A DNA stretch of 64,000 nt, taken from positions 62,001 through 126,000 of the forward strand of contig JANQQI010000030.1 in the NCBI GenBank assembly GCA_028285085.1, given 5' to 3'. The notes beneath the pieces were generated by a model. The model searched no databases. It was not told where the DNA came from and worked only from the letters and a program-made list of their open reading frames with translations. Source of the DNA: Saprospiraceae bacterium (lineage in GTDB: Bacteria > Bacteroidota > Bacteroidia > Chitinophagales > Saprospiraceae). The first letter of the stretch is position 1; each line of letters opens with the position of its first letter. Positions 1-10,236 of this stretch are shown piece after piece. Both the position numbers and the translations under genes were made by a program.

Positions 1-786
1 ACAGAGTTCAACACCAACAAGGTGCGACGTGCCAACCTCGACGGTTCGGGCGCCATTGATCTCATCACCTCAGGCCTCAATGGCCCACGTGCGCTTACCG
101 TCGACGAGTCAGCTGGATTCATTTACATCGGTAATTTTAATGCAGAGACCATCAGTCGAGCGCCACTATCTGGCGGCGCGGCCACCACCTTGTTTTCCTC
201 CGTGGGTTGGCCGGTAGCTCTCACGATTGTACCAGCACCTTTACCCGTAGAAATGGTAAGCTTTCGTGCAGAAACTCAAGGAGAAGATGTTGCTCTGCAT
301 TGGGCGACCGCTTCGGAAATTAATAATGCCTTTTTCGACATTCAGCATAGCACCGATGGTTTACATTTCACGCCCATTGCCCGCATCAATGGACAAGGTA
401 ATTCATCCATTACTCATCATTATCACTATCTCCATAAATCGCCAGAGCGTAAAGTAAATTATTATAAAATCAAACAGGTCGATGAAGATGGGAGTCATGC
501 CTTTAGCAGTATCGTGGTGGCCACTCTGAATACCGCAAAACGACATTTCTCTGTTTCACCCAATCCTTTTAGCACACATTTAGACCTACAGATGCAGCGC
601 CCTCTCTTGCATCCGGCGACCGTTGAGTTGTTTGATTTGCACGGGAAGCAAGTTTATTCAGGTACAATGCCCGCAGCTAATACCGAACATCGGATTGCAT
701 TAGCTACACTTCCTAATGGTTTGTATATTTTAAAAATAGAAAGTGAAGGAGAGGTCTTTAGTGAGAAGATTATGAAGGTCAATTAG
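1..786 (+). CDS. C-terminal part of a T9SS-secreted beta-propeller protein (5' end outside window)
   Basis: The frame is open from base 1, so the true start lies upstream and only about 261 residues are seen. The first ~75 residues read as NHL/YWTD-type propeller blades (NLDGSG, GPRALTVDESAGFIYIGNF pattern). About 150 residues follow that resemble the Ig-like linker common before sorting domains in this phylum (VEMVSFRAETQGEDVALHW). The end is a type A T9SS sorting domain: a VSPNPF motif, a beta-rich stretch, NGLYILKIES and a basic tail ending KIMKVN. The protein is therefore probably exported by Sec, crosses the outer membrane by T9SS and is released or anchored at the surface. The internal GTG at 22 is not needed as a start. 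It is convergent with the giant adhesin gene downstream. Confident on the sorting domain, less on the propeller type. Confidence 0.8.
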   Translation, partial: TEFNTNKVRRANLDGSGAIDLITSGLNGPRALTVDESAGFIYIGNFNAETISRAPLSGGAATTLFSSVGWPVALTIVPAPLPVEMVSFRAETQGEDVALHWATASEINNAFFDIQHSTDGLHFTPIARINGQGNSSITHHYHYLHKSPERKVNYYKIKQVDEDGSHAFSSIVVATLNTAKRHFSVSPNPFSTHLDLQMQRPLLHPATVELFDLHGKQVYSGTMPAANTEHRIALATLPNGLYILKIESEGEVFSEKIMKVN

Positions 787-790
787 AATG

Positions 791-845
791 AAAAGACAAT
801 TTTACAACGCTGTTAGTTAATTCAACAGCGTTGTAAAATTGTTTT
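791..845. terminator. Bidirectional intrinsic terminator between convergent genes
   Basis: A perfect 19-bp inverted repeat (796-814 with 824-842) has a 9-nt loop. It is flanked by AAAA on the left and TTTT on the right, so it can end transcripts from both the partial gene on the left and the giant adhesin gene on the right. Confidence 0.85.
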
Positions 846-857
846 GGAAAGGGTGAT

Positions 858-3800
858 TTAGCGCAAGAGCGTCACATCGCCTTTATACAGAATCACTTCG
901 CCATCCACATATTCAACCTCCGCCCAATACACAAATACGGCCGGATTCATAGGTTCGCCGCGTAGGTAACCATCCCAACCGTGGGCTGGATCGTCGGGCA
1001 AGAAGTTTTGATCCTGGAACACCAATTCACCCCAGCGGTCGAAGATTTGGAAATTGCTGATATTTTTCACGCCTCGACCATCCGAGAAGATCATGAATAC
1101 ATCATTTTCACCATCATTATTATGTGGCGTGAAGGCGTTCGGAATGAATAAGCCCCGATCCTTGATGACCCGCAACTCAATCTGATCAGAATCCAGGCAG
1201 CCATTTTGATTAACCACCGTCACGGTATAAACTGTAGTGTTGAGCGGTTGAGCGTAGGGATCAGGACAATTCGCACAACTTAAGGTTGCTGCGGGTGTCC
1301 AATAAAGGGTATCCAATTGCCAGATCGGGATATTCACAAAGGCTTCAAGCTGCATGCTATCTCCAAGTTGGACCTCCAGATCAACGGCAGTGATGACATC
1401 AATCGGTTCGGCATTCGGAATAAATAACTGCTCTCCGTATTCGCAGCCAATGGCATCCTGTACCATAATATCGTAGTTTCCGGGAACCAGACCATTGAAA
1501 TAAGTGATGTCATAATAACTCTCACCACCATCAATGGAATACACATAAGGCCCTTCTCCCCCACTAACGGCCACCACTTCGATGGCACCATCATCACCGA
1601 CACAAGGAGGTGGCACTATGCTGGCATCCAATCCAGTAGGGACATTGGTGTTTTCCAAGACTTGCACCTGGCTTTCGCTGGCACATCCGTTGTCTAAGTT
1701 CGTCACAACGAGAGTATATAAACCCGGCGCATCCACGGTTGCAAGTAAATTATTTTGTCCCTGGACTAAACCAGCTCCGAGCCATTGATAGAAAAACGCA
1801 CCACCCTCCGAGCTACCAAAACCATTGATTTGCACCTCCTCTGTTACACAATCCAGCTCGTCATCACCATTGGCTTGGGCATCCGGGTAGTCTAAATCTG
1901 CTGATACATCAATATTAGTATCAAACGTACAACCATTGTCTAGATTCTCAACTAATAAGGTATAGGTTCCGGCCGTATTCACCGTTGGGTTGAGTGAATT
2001 GGGATTTGTAATGGTACCACTCCCCAACCATAGATAGGCGAAATTGGTGCCGCTCGTGGAAGTATTAATGGCGTTCAAATTCACTTCAGATTGATTACAA
2101 GTAATAATCGCCGGGTTTCCGATGATCGCCGCCGGTGGGTTAATATCCTGATTCACCTGAATTTGAGTTAGCTCTGTACATCCGTTCAGTAAACTAGTCA
2201 CTTCTAGCTGATAGATGCCGGGGGCATTCACACTAATACCTGGTTGGTCTAAAGCGGTGATTATACTTCCATTATTGGTACTCCAATCGTAAATCACTTG
2301 TCCATTAGGCGTAGAACTACTTCCGTCCAACAAGGCGACTTCGATATCACAATTAAGCATCAGGTTATCCCCATCAATTTGTGGTGTTGGTGGCGTAATA
2401 TTTTGATCCACATTCACCATATCAGTGTGGACACAGCTATTCACATTGTCCACTACGATCAAAGTATACTGTCCTGGTTGATCAACTTCCAGGTTCAACT
2501 CTTCTGAAACCGTCACGCCGTTGCTATTTTCCCAATGATAGGATAAATCAGCGTTTTGTCCGGTCGCGCTGCCGTTTAAGGTCACCGCCTCAACGACACA
2601 GGTCAGCGTTTCATCCGGGCCAGCCGCCGCGACCGGCAAATCAAGGTCAGGGATAATTTCCACCTGAGCCGCGTTGACACAACCATTATCAATATTCGTT
2701 ACAATGAACGTATACACTCCAGGCATATCCACATTAACGGCAGCAGTATTAGCAATCGATTGATTATCCGCATCCTGCCAGAGATATTGCCAGTTCGTTC
2801 CATTGCTGGCCGACCCACTGAGCAGCAACTCTGTAATGCTACAAGTCAAAGTATCGTTTGGCCCGGCATCCACCAAAGGTGAGGCAATATCCTGAGGGAC
2901 TTCCACCTGTGTGCTGGTCGTACAGCCGTTATCAGTATCCGTAATCGTCAACGTATATAAGCCCGGACTCGCTACACTAATCGTCGGTGTACTCCCCAGA
3001 GGCAAGTTGTTACTGTCCGACCAAGCAAACGACAAGCTCCCACTAACACTATTCGAAGCTGAGCCATCAAGCATCACTGTGCCTACCTCGCAGGTTAATA
3101 TCCCATCATTACTAGCCGAAGCCGTTGGCAAATTAGCATCCGGGATCACCTGCAGATCATCAGAATCCGTACAACCATTGAATGTATTGGTTACGATCAA
3201 GGTAAACTGGCCCGTTTCGGCGACTTCTACTTGTGGTAAGTCACTGATCACCGCTCCACCTTCATTGTACCAAGCATAAGTCAAGTTATTGCCGGTAGAA
3301 TTGGAGCCATCCAATAAATACTCCGTTATTTCACAAGTCAAAATACCATCATCACCGGCTAGGGCCGCGGGATTGACGATATCTTGCTCAATTTCAACCT
3401 GAGCAGCAGATTCGCACCCATTTTCAGGATTTAATACTTGTAAGGTGTAGATTCCCGGTGCTTCCACTTCGGTCTGTAATGCTTCACCTACCAGCTCTGA
3501 ATTTTCGTTGAACCATTGGTAGTTTAAATCACTATCCGGGTTCACGCTACTACCTAAAATAAAGCTAGTGAGTTCACAAGTCAAAGTCGCTTCGGGGCCA
3601 GCATCAGCAAGTGGCACCAAGATATTTTCATCGACCACAACTTGCGCCTCAGTGAGACAATTATTACTCGAATTAAGCACCTGCAAAGTATATACTCCGG
3701 GTATTTCAACGTCTAAATCAATATTTTCACCCACTAGTTCTCCCTCCGCATTGAACCATTGATACGCGATATCCGGGCCGGTACTCGTCATTGGACCACC

Positions 3801-6800
3801 CAAATTCAAAACAGAGATATCACAATTCAAAATACCATCCGGGCCGGCATCAGCTACCGGTACGGCCGCATCCAGAAGGACTTCCACCTGAGCAGAGGCC
3901 GTACAGCCGTTCTCTGCGGTTACTTGTAAGGTATACCAGCCAGCGGTAGAAATATCTTGGAGGGTATTTTCACCGAGTAAATTTTCGTCAGTATCAAACC
4001 AAGCATAAGTCAAATCGCCTAAAGGTGATGTCGAATTGCCGCCATCTAAAGTGACCGTAGTAATCTCGCAAGTCAAGGTCGGGCTTTGCCCTGGATCAGG
4101 AGTTGGCGTATCAATATTTTGCTCAACCTCAACTGAAGCGGTCGAAGAACAACCATTAGCATTGTCCGTTACCATGAGCGTATAAGTCCCCGGTATATTG
4201 ACCATTTGGCCGATATCATCTCCCAAGCTGTTCCCATTAGGGTCAAACCATTCATAGTTAATCGCACCCCCAATACTGGAATTACTACCATCAAGTGAGA
4301 TTTCCAAGACAGCACAAGTCAGCAAGCCACCTTGGCCGGCATCTGCGATGGGTAAATTAGCATCTGGTATGACATCAACATTGGCCAGAGCCGTACAACC
4401 ATTTTCAATATTTGTGACGATAAGATCGTAACTACCAATTTCGCCTACTTCCGCGGTTAGTTCATTACTTACGGAGACCCCGCCAGCATTAATCCACTCG
4501 TAGCTATAAATCGCCCCGTTGCTAGAACCATTCCCATCCAAAACAACGGTGGTAATATCACAAGTCAATGTTTGTCCAGGACCAGCATCTGCCATTGGTG
4601 GCTCAATATCTTGGTTGACCTGCACTTCAGTCGTTGCGGTACAACCATTCGACGTGTCGGTAATTTGTAAAGTATAAGTACCAATTTCGTTTACATCAAT
4701 GAGGGCGGTATCTCCTAAAGGCAAATTATTCTCGTCCAGCCACTGAAATTCTAGGGCGCCGTTCCCAACTGAGGAATTACCATTCAACGCCACTGTAGTT
4801 AATTCGCAAGTCAGGATATTTGATACATCAGCGGCCGGCGTCGGCGCTTCAAAGTCATCCAAGACGATAACCGCCGCATCAGCAGTACAGCCATTGACCT
4901 GATCGGTAATAATCAGGGTATAAGTCCCCGCCTCAGTAGTAGAAATATCGGGTGTGATGGCAAGTTCATTGCCCATCTCATCTAGCCACTGGTAATTCAA
5001 AGCGTGGGCACCGGTGGAGCCATCCGAACTAAGCAAGGCCTCTCCGTCCGCACAATTCAAAATGCCATCGACATTGGCTGCGGGAGTTGGATCTGTAATA
5101 TCTTGTTCGACCGTAATGGGCATTTCCGCGCTACAGCCATTAGTCATATCCGTGACCACCAGGGTATAAGTACCCGGGCCGTTGACCTCCGCAGTCGGCA
5201 TGTTACTAATCGTGGTATTCGTCTCATTTAACCATTCGTATTCCAACATTCCAATACCTTGAGAATTAGCACCATCTAAAGTTACTATGGTCGTGACACA
5301 GGTCAGTATATCTGAATTTTCCGGTACCGGCTGAGGCTCCTGAATATTTTGATCAACTTGTACCATGGTAGATGCAGTACAGCCATTATCAAGATCGGTA
5401 ACGACTAGAACATAATCCCCAGGTGTCGTAACATTAATATTAGTACTGTTTCCTAAATCTGTTCCATCAACATCCTCCCAGTTAAACTGAATAGATCCGT
5501 TGGCACTAGATGCACTCCCATTTAAGGCAATTGTCGTCACAGCGCAAGTAAGTGTATTCGGATCAGCAATTACCGCATTGGGATCGATGACATTTTCCAT
5601 CACCTCTACCGTAGTTTGAGCCGTACAGCCATTATCTAAATCCGAAATCACCAAAACATAAACACCAGGATCACCAACTTCTACAGAAGGCTGAGTTCCT
5701 ATTTCTACATCATTCTCATTTAGCCATTGATAGGTAATACTACCATTGGCACTAGACCCGGAGCCATCCAACATCGTCTCAGTAGTGGTACAATTTAAAA
5801 TATCATCCACAGCGGCAACTGCATCGGGCAAATTACTATCCGCAGCAACATTAACGTTCGCTTCAGCGGTGCAACCATTTAGGGTATTAGTTACCAATAA
5901 AGTATAATCTCCAGCTTCGGAAACAGCTACATTTTGCGTCTGTCCAACATCGATACCACCTTCATTAAACCATTGATAAGTAATGCCTGTCCCATTACTC
6001 GAGCCACTACCATTCAACTCCACTTCAGTAACATCACAATTTAAAATATCATCGTCGCCAGCATCGGCCAGCGGTGGTGTAATATCTTGTTCGACTTCTA
6101 TAGGCGCAACCGCTGTACAGGCATTATCTGTATTCGTGATGACCAACTCATAAATTCCGGGCATATCCACTTCGAGACTCGTGGCATTGCCCAGTGCATT
6201 ACCATCAGCATCAAGCCAGCTAAAGGTGAATTCACCATCACCGGACAACTCCGTTCCCGACAATTGGACCGTACTAATTATACAATCAAGCACATCATCC
6301 ACCGCCACATCCGGTTGCGGCGCCTCCACATCCTCGAGCACTTCAGCGTCAATACTAGCTGTACAACCATTTGAGCCATCAGTGATGACCAGAGTGTAGG
6401 TACCAGCATCTTCAACCGTCAATTCGGGCAGACTACCCAGGCTGCCGCCGCCACTGTTGGTCCACGCGTAGCTCAAGCTACCATTCCCAGTAGAGGCCGA
6501 ACCATCAATGACGACGCTGAGGTCATCGCAATCGAGTATGCCCTCTGGACTCGCTTCGGGTATTGGTGCTTCAATATCCTGGGTCACGCTGATATCGGTA
6601 GTAGCGGTACAGCCGTTGGCCGCATCGGTCACCACCAGTGTGTAAGTACCCGGCGCATCAATATTCAGATTAGTATTTCCCCCTAAATCACCGCCAGATT
6701 CATCCGACCACTCAAAGGAAAGCGTCCCTTGACCCGAAGAATTTTCCCCATTCAAATCAAGATCTGTCACTTCGCAATCCAGCACATCAGCAGGATCGAT

Positions 6801-9794
6801 GACCGCAGTTGGAGGTGTGGTATTTTCGGCAATATTTACGCTGGTTTCAGCCGTACAGCCATTGGCTGCATCAGTGATCACTAAAGTAAAGTCGCCTGGT
6901 TCATTCGTTTCATAGGTTGGATCAATGCTGACTTCCGTTTGGCTATCGTCGAGCCAGCTATAACTTAAAGTCCCTTCGCCGGCAGAACCATTTCCATCCA
7001 GCAAAATACTCGTCGTGGTACAATCCAATGTCCCATCGGCTAGGATATCGGGATCCGGTGGCGTGATATTTTGCTCGACGATCACTGGCAGCTCTGCGGT
7101 ACAACCGTTATCATTATTGGTCACCACTAAGGTGTAAGTACCGGGGGTTTCCACTTCCAGTTCAGCGTCTGCGCCCAGATTAGTTCCGGTTCCATCCGTC
7201 CAAGCGAAACTTAGGTCATTCGAACCTCCTGAGCCACTGGCATCGAGTAATACAGCCAAATTTTCACAATTTAAGATACCATCGGGCGTAGCATCCGGCT
7301 CCGGTGCCAGGGTATCCTGGCTAATGATCACCTCTGCCTCGGTCGTACAGCCATCGGCATCAGTAATGGCCACGGTGCTCACGCCTGCAGGTAAATCAGT
7401 AGGATCTTCTAGTTCTGAGCCGTTACTCCAGAGGTAAGTATAAGTCGGACTTCCTCCCGTAACAGTCAAATCAACAGCACCGCCATTAGGATCGTTGCAA
7501 TCTACACCTTGCAATTCAAGTGCCTCGGCCACGATGCTATCGGGCGCGGTGATTTCAGCGCTCGTCACTGCAGTACAGCCATTTAAGTCCGTTACAGTAA
7601 CGAAATATTCGCCAGGCCCAAGTTGGTCAATATCTTCTTCAAAAAAGCCATTTGACCATTCGTAGCCATATTCTGGCGTTCCTCCGGTAACCAATAAATC
7701 AACGCTACCATTATATTCATTGCCACAACTGATATCATCCGTTTGCGTCAGTAGAAATATATTGACCGGTAATACCAGTCCGGCCCCATCCGGGATACCT
7801 GGACAGCCATTGGAGGTAATCGAAAGGATAGTGTACGTTCCTAAATCCGTGGTGGTAATGAGATAAGGATTCTCAGTGATTCCGGTAATAGTCGGTTGAG
7901 GGATACCATTAATCGCGTAAGTCAATTCCCAAGGTCCATTCCCCGTAAAATAAACCGGAAAAACACCTTGTGGATTCGCATCGCAGACTTCTACTAAGCC
8001 ATCAATACTAGCAATTGACGTTTCGCCTACCTCAATCGTCGCCGTAGCCACTTCTACATTTCCACAATTATCACTCACCGTCACCGTGTAAGTATTAATC
8101 CCGACATCCGGGAAAACACTAATAGAGGGTAAAGGCGAACTATTGTACCATTCATAAGTATAGCCGGGTACTCCTCCAGCTACCGCCGCATCTAAGGTCA
8201 CCAGCCCCGGATCGCATAAAAACTGATCCGGGAGGGCCACCGATAAGGGCGGCACATCCTGTATTTGGATATTGACGAAGGCATCATCACACGAACAGGG
8301 GTTTTCGAGTTCCAAAATGATAAGTTCCGTGCCTTCGGAAATAAAATCTTGATAGATTTCCAGCGGTAAAAGGAATTGTGTTTGGCCCGCAGGAATGGTG
8401 ATTGAAGGTGGAATATTGGAATAATCGGTGCCATTCGTTGCCGTACTCGCCGGGGAGATTTGAAAATTGACGGTCAAAGGGAGGCTAAGATCATCATCCG
8501 GGCGTTCAAAAATGATGAATCCATCGGAGCAACCCTCGTAGGCGATACCCGTTGCTTCGATGCTGGGGATATCTACGGACAGCGCCACTTCTCCACCCGC
8601 ACTAAAGCTATTGGCTTCCAGAAATACGGCAGAATCAAAAATACCATCTCCCACATCACCAACGACCAACCGAATCCGATAGGTTTCACAAGGAATAACG
8701 TTAGCCGTTGCCGTTAAAACAGTAGTGAATCCATCGTATTCGCAATCATTAATGGCCAATCCCTGTTGGGCCAAGTCTTGCGTACAAGCGAAGGGACCTT
8801 GTTGATTTTGCCCAAGTGGAACATTGTCTACATAGTAGACGGCATTATTTTGAATGTTGACGTTATTAATTGATACATCGAGATTGGTACCAGGAACCAA
8901 AGCGATATTATCCGCTCCACCGGTAAAACCGCCCGTGATGCCTGGACCACTGATAAAGAAGCCAAAGACATCATTGAATTGTGTATTGACATAATCACAA
9001 TATTCATCGGAGGCAAAGACATAGTTGAATTCCACCATATCCAGCGTCGGCGTAAAATCAAATTCAATCCCAACGGCATCAAAGACATTCGCGCCGGAGG
9101 CCAAAATATTTAAATCGGGATCACCCGAATTATCAAAAAAGTTAGTTGTAATATTTGTAGCTGTATTGGGGCCGTGTGCATTGGCTGTAGCACCAGTAGC
9201 TAAAATTACCCCTTCCTCAATACCGATAGAAGATGTACCATTATTGAAAAATCCGATCCCTTGCTGATTACCAATAGGCATCACATTAGCAACATCAAAA
9301 CATCCTCCACCAATAAAAATATCCTCGATTAAAGTTTCGGCGGAAAAGCTGGGATCAGTATTAATCCCCATCATCCGCATTTTATCCAAAGTACTATTGC
9401 GAATAGATTCCCGCACGATGGTTAAATCAATGGGATAAGCCGTTTTTTCATTGAAACCATCCACAGTAATGCGTAATTCCTGGCAAATATCGGTCGCCCG
9501 AAATTGCAAGAAATGCGGTATTTCCTGCTCCAGACCTTTACTCATTAAGGCCAGACGCTCGGTTAATTCCGGCAAGGGTGAGCTTAGCCAAATCGTATAA
9601 GTTTGGCCGGGATCGAGCTCGCACAGACGTAAAACCGTCTCCGCGGCATTAAGTGTCAGAGGATAACGCTGCTGGTCATTTTCCCAATGCAAGTCATCGG
9701 TATCCAGACAGATAGAGGCCGATAGCCCCCAAGGCACCAGTAGAAACAGAAACAGGTGAAAGGGTAATTTTTTAATGGTAGAAATAGTAGGCAT
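858..9794 (-). CDS. Giant surface adhesin: choice-of-anchor-L, Calx-beta, SprB-like and 23 Ig-like repeats, T9SS type B sorting domain
   Basis: About 2,978 residues. I place the start at the internal ATG at 9792-9794, because it puts a clean signal peptide (KKLPFHLFLFLLVPWGLSAS) at the N-terminus; an upstream ATG at 9833 would add 13 residues. In order: a jelly-roll-like N-terminal region; a choice-of-anchor-L domain at roughly residues 150-395 (GGGCFDVANV, FNYVFASDEYCDYVN, FNDVFGFFISGPG, YDGFTTVLTA); and a Calx-beta-like domain (ISEGTELIILELENPCSC). Ig/SprB-like segments follow (GTPEYGYEWSNG, GEYFVTVTDLNGC), then 23 tandem ~82-residue repeats and a type B gliding-motility C-terminal domain (FIPNAFTPHNNDGENDVF ... 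FQIFDRWGELVF ... GDVTLLR). By family knowledge this is a cell-surface, probably adhesive, T9SS cargo. It runs in the same direction as a shorter paralogue next door. Its ligand is unknown. Confidence 0.9.
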   Translation of the reverse strand: MPTISTIKKLPFHLFLFLLVPWGLSASICLDTDDLHWENDQQRYPLTLNAAETVLRLCELDPGQTYTIWLSSPLPELTERLALMSKGLEQEIPHFLQFRATDICQELRITVDGFNEKTAYPIDLTIVRESIRNSTLDKMRMMGINTDPSFSAETLIEDIFIGGGCFDVANVMPIGNQQGIGFFNNGTSSIGIEEGVILATGATANAHGPNTATNITTNFFDNSGDPDLNILASGANVFDAVGIEFDFTPTLDMVEFNYVFASDEYCDYVNTQFNDVFGFFISGPGITGGFTGGADNIALVPGTNLDVSINNVNIQNNAVYYVDNVPLGQNQQGPFACTQDLAQQGLAINDCEYDGFTTVLTATANVIPCETYRIRLVVGDVGDGIFDSAVFLEANSFSAGGEVALSVDIPSIEATGIAYEGCSDGFIIFERPDDDLSLPLTVNFQISPASTATNGTDYSNIPPSITIPAGQTQFLLPLEIYQDFISEGTELIILELENPCSCDDAFVNIQIQDVPPLSVALPDQFLCDPGLVTLDAAVAGGVPGYTYEWYNSSPLPSISVFPDVGINTYTVTVSDNCGNVEVATATIEVGETSIASIDGLVEVCDANPQGVFPVYFTGNGPWELTYAINGIPQPTITGITENPYLITTTDLGTYTILSITSNGCPGIPDGAGLVLPVNIFLLTQTDDISCGNEYNGSVDLLVTGGTPEYGYEWSNGFFEEDIDQLGPGEYFVTVTDLNGCTAVTSAEITAPDSIVAEALELQGVDCNDPNGGAVDLTVTGGSPTYTYLWSNGSELEDPTDLPAGVSTVAITDADGCTTEAEVIISQDTLAPEPDATPDGILNCENLAVLLDASGSGGSNDLSFAWTDGTGTNLGADAELEVETPGTYTLVVTNNDNGCTAELPVIVEQNITPPDPDILADGTLDCTTTSILLDGNGSAGEGTLSYSWLDDSQTEVSIDPTYETNEPGDFTLVITDAANGCTAETSVNIAENTTPPTAVIDPADVLDCEVTDLDLNGENSSGQGTLSFEWSDESGGDLGGNTNLNIDAPGTYTLVVTDAANGCTATTDISVTQDIEAPIPEASPEGILDCDDLSVVIDGSASTGNGSLSYAWTNSGGGSLGSLPELTVEDAGTYTLVITDGSNGCTASIDAEVLEDVEAPQPDVAVDDVLDCIISTVQLSGTELSGDGEFTFSWLDADGNALGNATSLEVDMPGIYELVITNTDNACTAVAPIEVEQDITPPLADAGDDDILNCDVTEVELNGSGSSNGTGITYQWFNEGGIDVGQTQNVAVSEAGDYTLLVTNTLNGCTAEANVNVAADSNLPDAVAAVDDILNCTTTETMLDGSGSSANGSITYQWLNENDVEIGTQPSVEVGDPGVYVLVISDLDNGCTAQTTVEVMENVIDPNAVIADPNTLTCAVTTIALNGSASSANGSIQFNWEDVDGTDLGNSTNINVTTPGDYVLVVTDLDNGCTASTMVQVDQNIQEPQPVPENSDILTCVTTIVTLDGANSQGIGMLEYEWLNETNTTISNMPTAEVNGPGTYTLVVTDMTNGCSAEMPITVEQDITDPTPAANVDGILNCADGEALLSSDGSTGAHALNYQWLDEMGNELAITPDISTTEAGTYTLIITDQVNGCTADAAVIVLDDFEAPTPAADVSNILTCELTTVALNGNSSVGNGALEFQWLDENNLPLGDTALIDVNEIGTYTLQITDTSNGCTATTEVQVNQDIEPPMADAGPGQTLTCDITTVVLDGNGSSNGAIYSYEWINAGGVSVSNELTAEVGEIGSYDLIVTNIENGCTALANVDVIPDANLPIADAGQGGLLTCAVLEISLDGSNSSIGGAINYEWFDPNGNSLGDDIGQMVNIPGTYTLMVTDNANGCSSTASVEVEQNIDTPTPDPGQSPTLTCEITTVTLDGGNSTSPLGDLTYAWFDTDENLLGENTLQDISTAGWYTLQVTAENGCTASAQVEVLLDAAVPVADAGPDGILNCDISVLNLGGPMTSTGPDIAYQWFNAEGELVGENIDLDVEIPGVYTLQVLNSSNNCLTEAQVVVDENILVPLADAGPEATLTCELTSFILGSSVNPDSDLNYQWFNENSELVGEALQTEVEAPGIYTLQVLNPENGCESAAQVEIEQDIVNPAALAGDDGILTCEITEYLLDGSNSTGNNLTYAWYNEGGAVISDLPQVEVAETGQFTLIVTNTFNGCTDSDDLQVIPDANLPTASASNDGILTCEVGTVMLDGSASNSVSGSLSFAWSDSNNLPLGSTPTISVASPGLYTLTITDTDNGCTTSTQVEVPQDIASPLVDAGPNDTLTCSITELLLSGSASNGTNWQYLWQDADNQSIANTAAVNVDMPGVYTFIVTNIDNGCVNAAQVEIIPDLDLPVAAAGPDETLTCVVEAVTLNGSATGQNADLSYHWENSNGVTVSEELNLEVDQPGQYTLIVVDNVNSCVHTDMVNVDQNITPPTPQIDGDNLMLNCDIEVALLDGSSSTPNGQVIYDWSTNNGSIITALDQPGISVNAPGIYQLEVTSLLNGCTELTQIQVNQDINPPAAIIGNPAIITCNQSEVNLNAINTSTSGTNFAYLWLGSGTITNPNSLNPTVNTAGTYTLLVENLDNGCTFDTNIDVSADLDYPDAQANGDDELDCVTEEVQINGFGSSEGGAFFYQWLGAGLVQGQNNLLATVDAPGLYTLVVTNLDNGCASESQVQVLENTNVPTGLDASIVPPPCVGDDGAIEVVAVSGGEGPYVYSIDGGESYYDITYFNGLVPGNYDIMVQDAIGCEYGEQLFIPNAEPIDVITAVDLEVQLGDSMQLEAFVNIPIWQLDTLYWTPAATLSCANCPDPYAQPLNTTVYTVTVVNQNGCLDSDQIELRVIKDRGLFIPNAFTPHNNDGENDVFMIFSDGRGVKNISNFQIFDRWGELVFQDQNFLPDDPAHGWDGYLRGEPMNPAVFVYWAEVEYVDGEVILYKGDVTLLR
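1620..7290 (-). repeat. 23 tandem ~246-bp coding repeats (82-residue Ig/PKD-like units)
   Basis: Each unit follows the pattern G-x-L-x-C-x6-L-x-G-S-x-S ... YxW ... PGxYTLxVT(D/N)xxNGCTAxxxVxVxQDIxxP. I count 23 starts with the L-(N/D/T)-C motif. Nearly every unit carries one Cys near its start and one in the NGC(T/V) motif, which suggests one disulfide per module. The units are diverged in DNA sequence, so this is an old array rather than a fresh amplification. Boundaries are approximate to within about 10 bases. Confidence 0.88.
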
Positions 9795-10236
9795 ACCACA
9801 ATTGGTTTGTTCAGTTAGTGTATGGTTCGACACGACTTCATCTCATCGACCGATCACTTCGTTGGTAGGGGAAATACAAACGATCTCCCACAATTATTCG
9901 CTTAACCTGGGGTTTCTTCTTGGCAGGAATGATTTGACTAATAGCTCAAAAGGTTGAGGTTTAAATTTCAATCAAGAATGAGCGATTTTAAACCAACATC
10001 CCTTAATCCATCTAAAATAAGGCGAATTACAGATTATCAAAAATATTGTTTGACAAATATTCTCAGAATGTATCTATTACGACCTCAAATAAAAAGGCAG
10101 CAAACCCGCCGAAGCTGGTCCACTGCCACTCAATTGGAATTATGAAAGCAAACTTAGTTTGACATAGCTTTGGTTGATTAGATGGAGGGTTATAAATAAT
10201 TGTTCATAGTTTTTCTCTTTGATAGTAGCTGTGTTT
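9795..10236. other. Intergenic region between the two adhesin genes
   Basis: I see no convincing gene here. Short ORFs (for example 9954-10145 on the plus strand) have no recognisable family features. The only clear structure is the terminator at 10091-10127. The leader and promoter of the giant adhesin must lie in the left part, but I do not see a good TAnnTTTG box. Confidence 0.6.
10091..10127 (-). terminator. Intrinsic terminator of the second adhesin gene
   Basis: Read on the minus strand, GGCAG and CTGCC close a hairpin whose tip is a GC-closed UUCG tetraloop. It is followed directly by TTTTTATTT. It lies about 110 nt past the stop codon of the 10237-14259 gene. Confidence 0.7.

Noticed and set aside
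1620-7290. CRISPR-like or satellite repeat array
   Set aside because: The ~246-bp period is in frame, diverged in DNA, conserved at protein level and part of one long adhesin gene.
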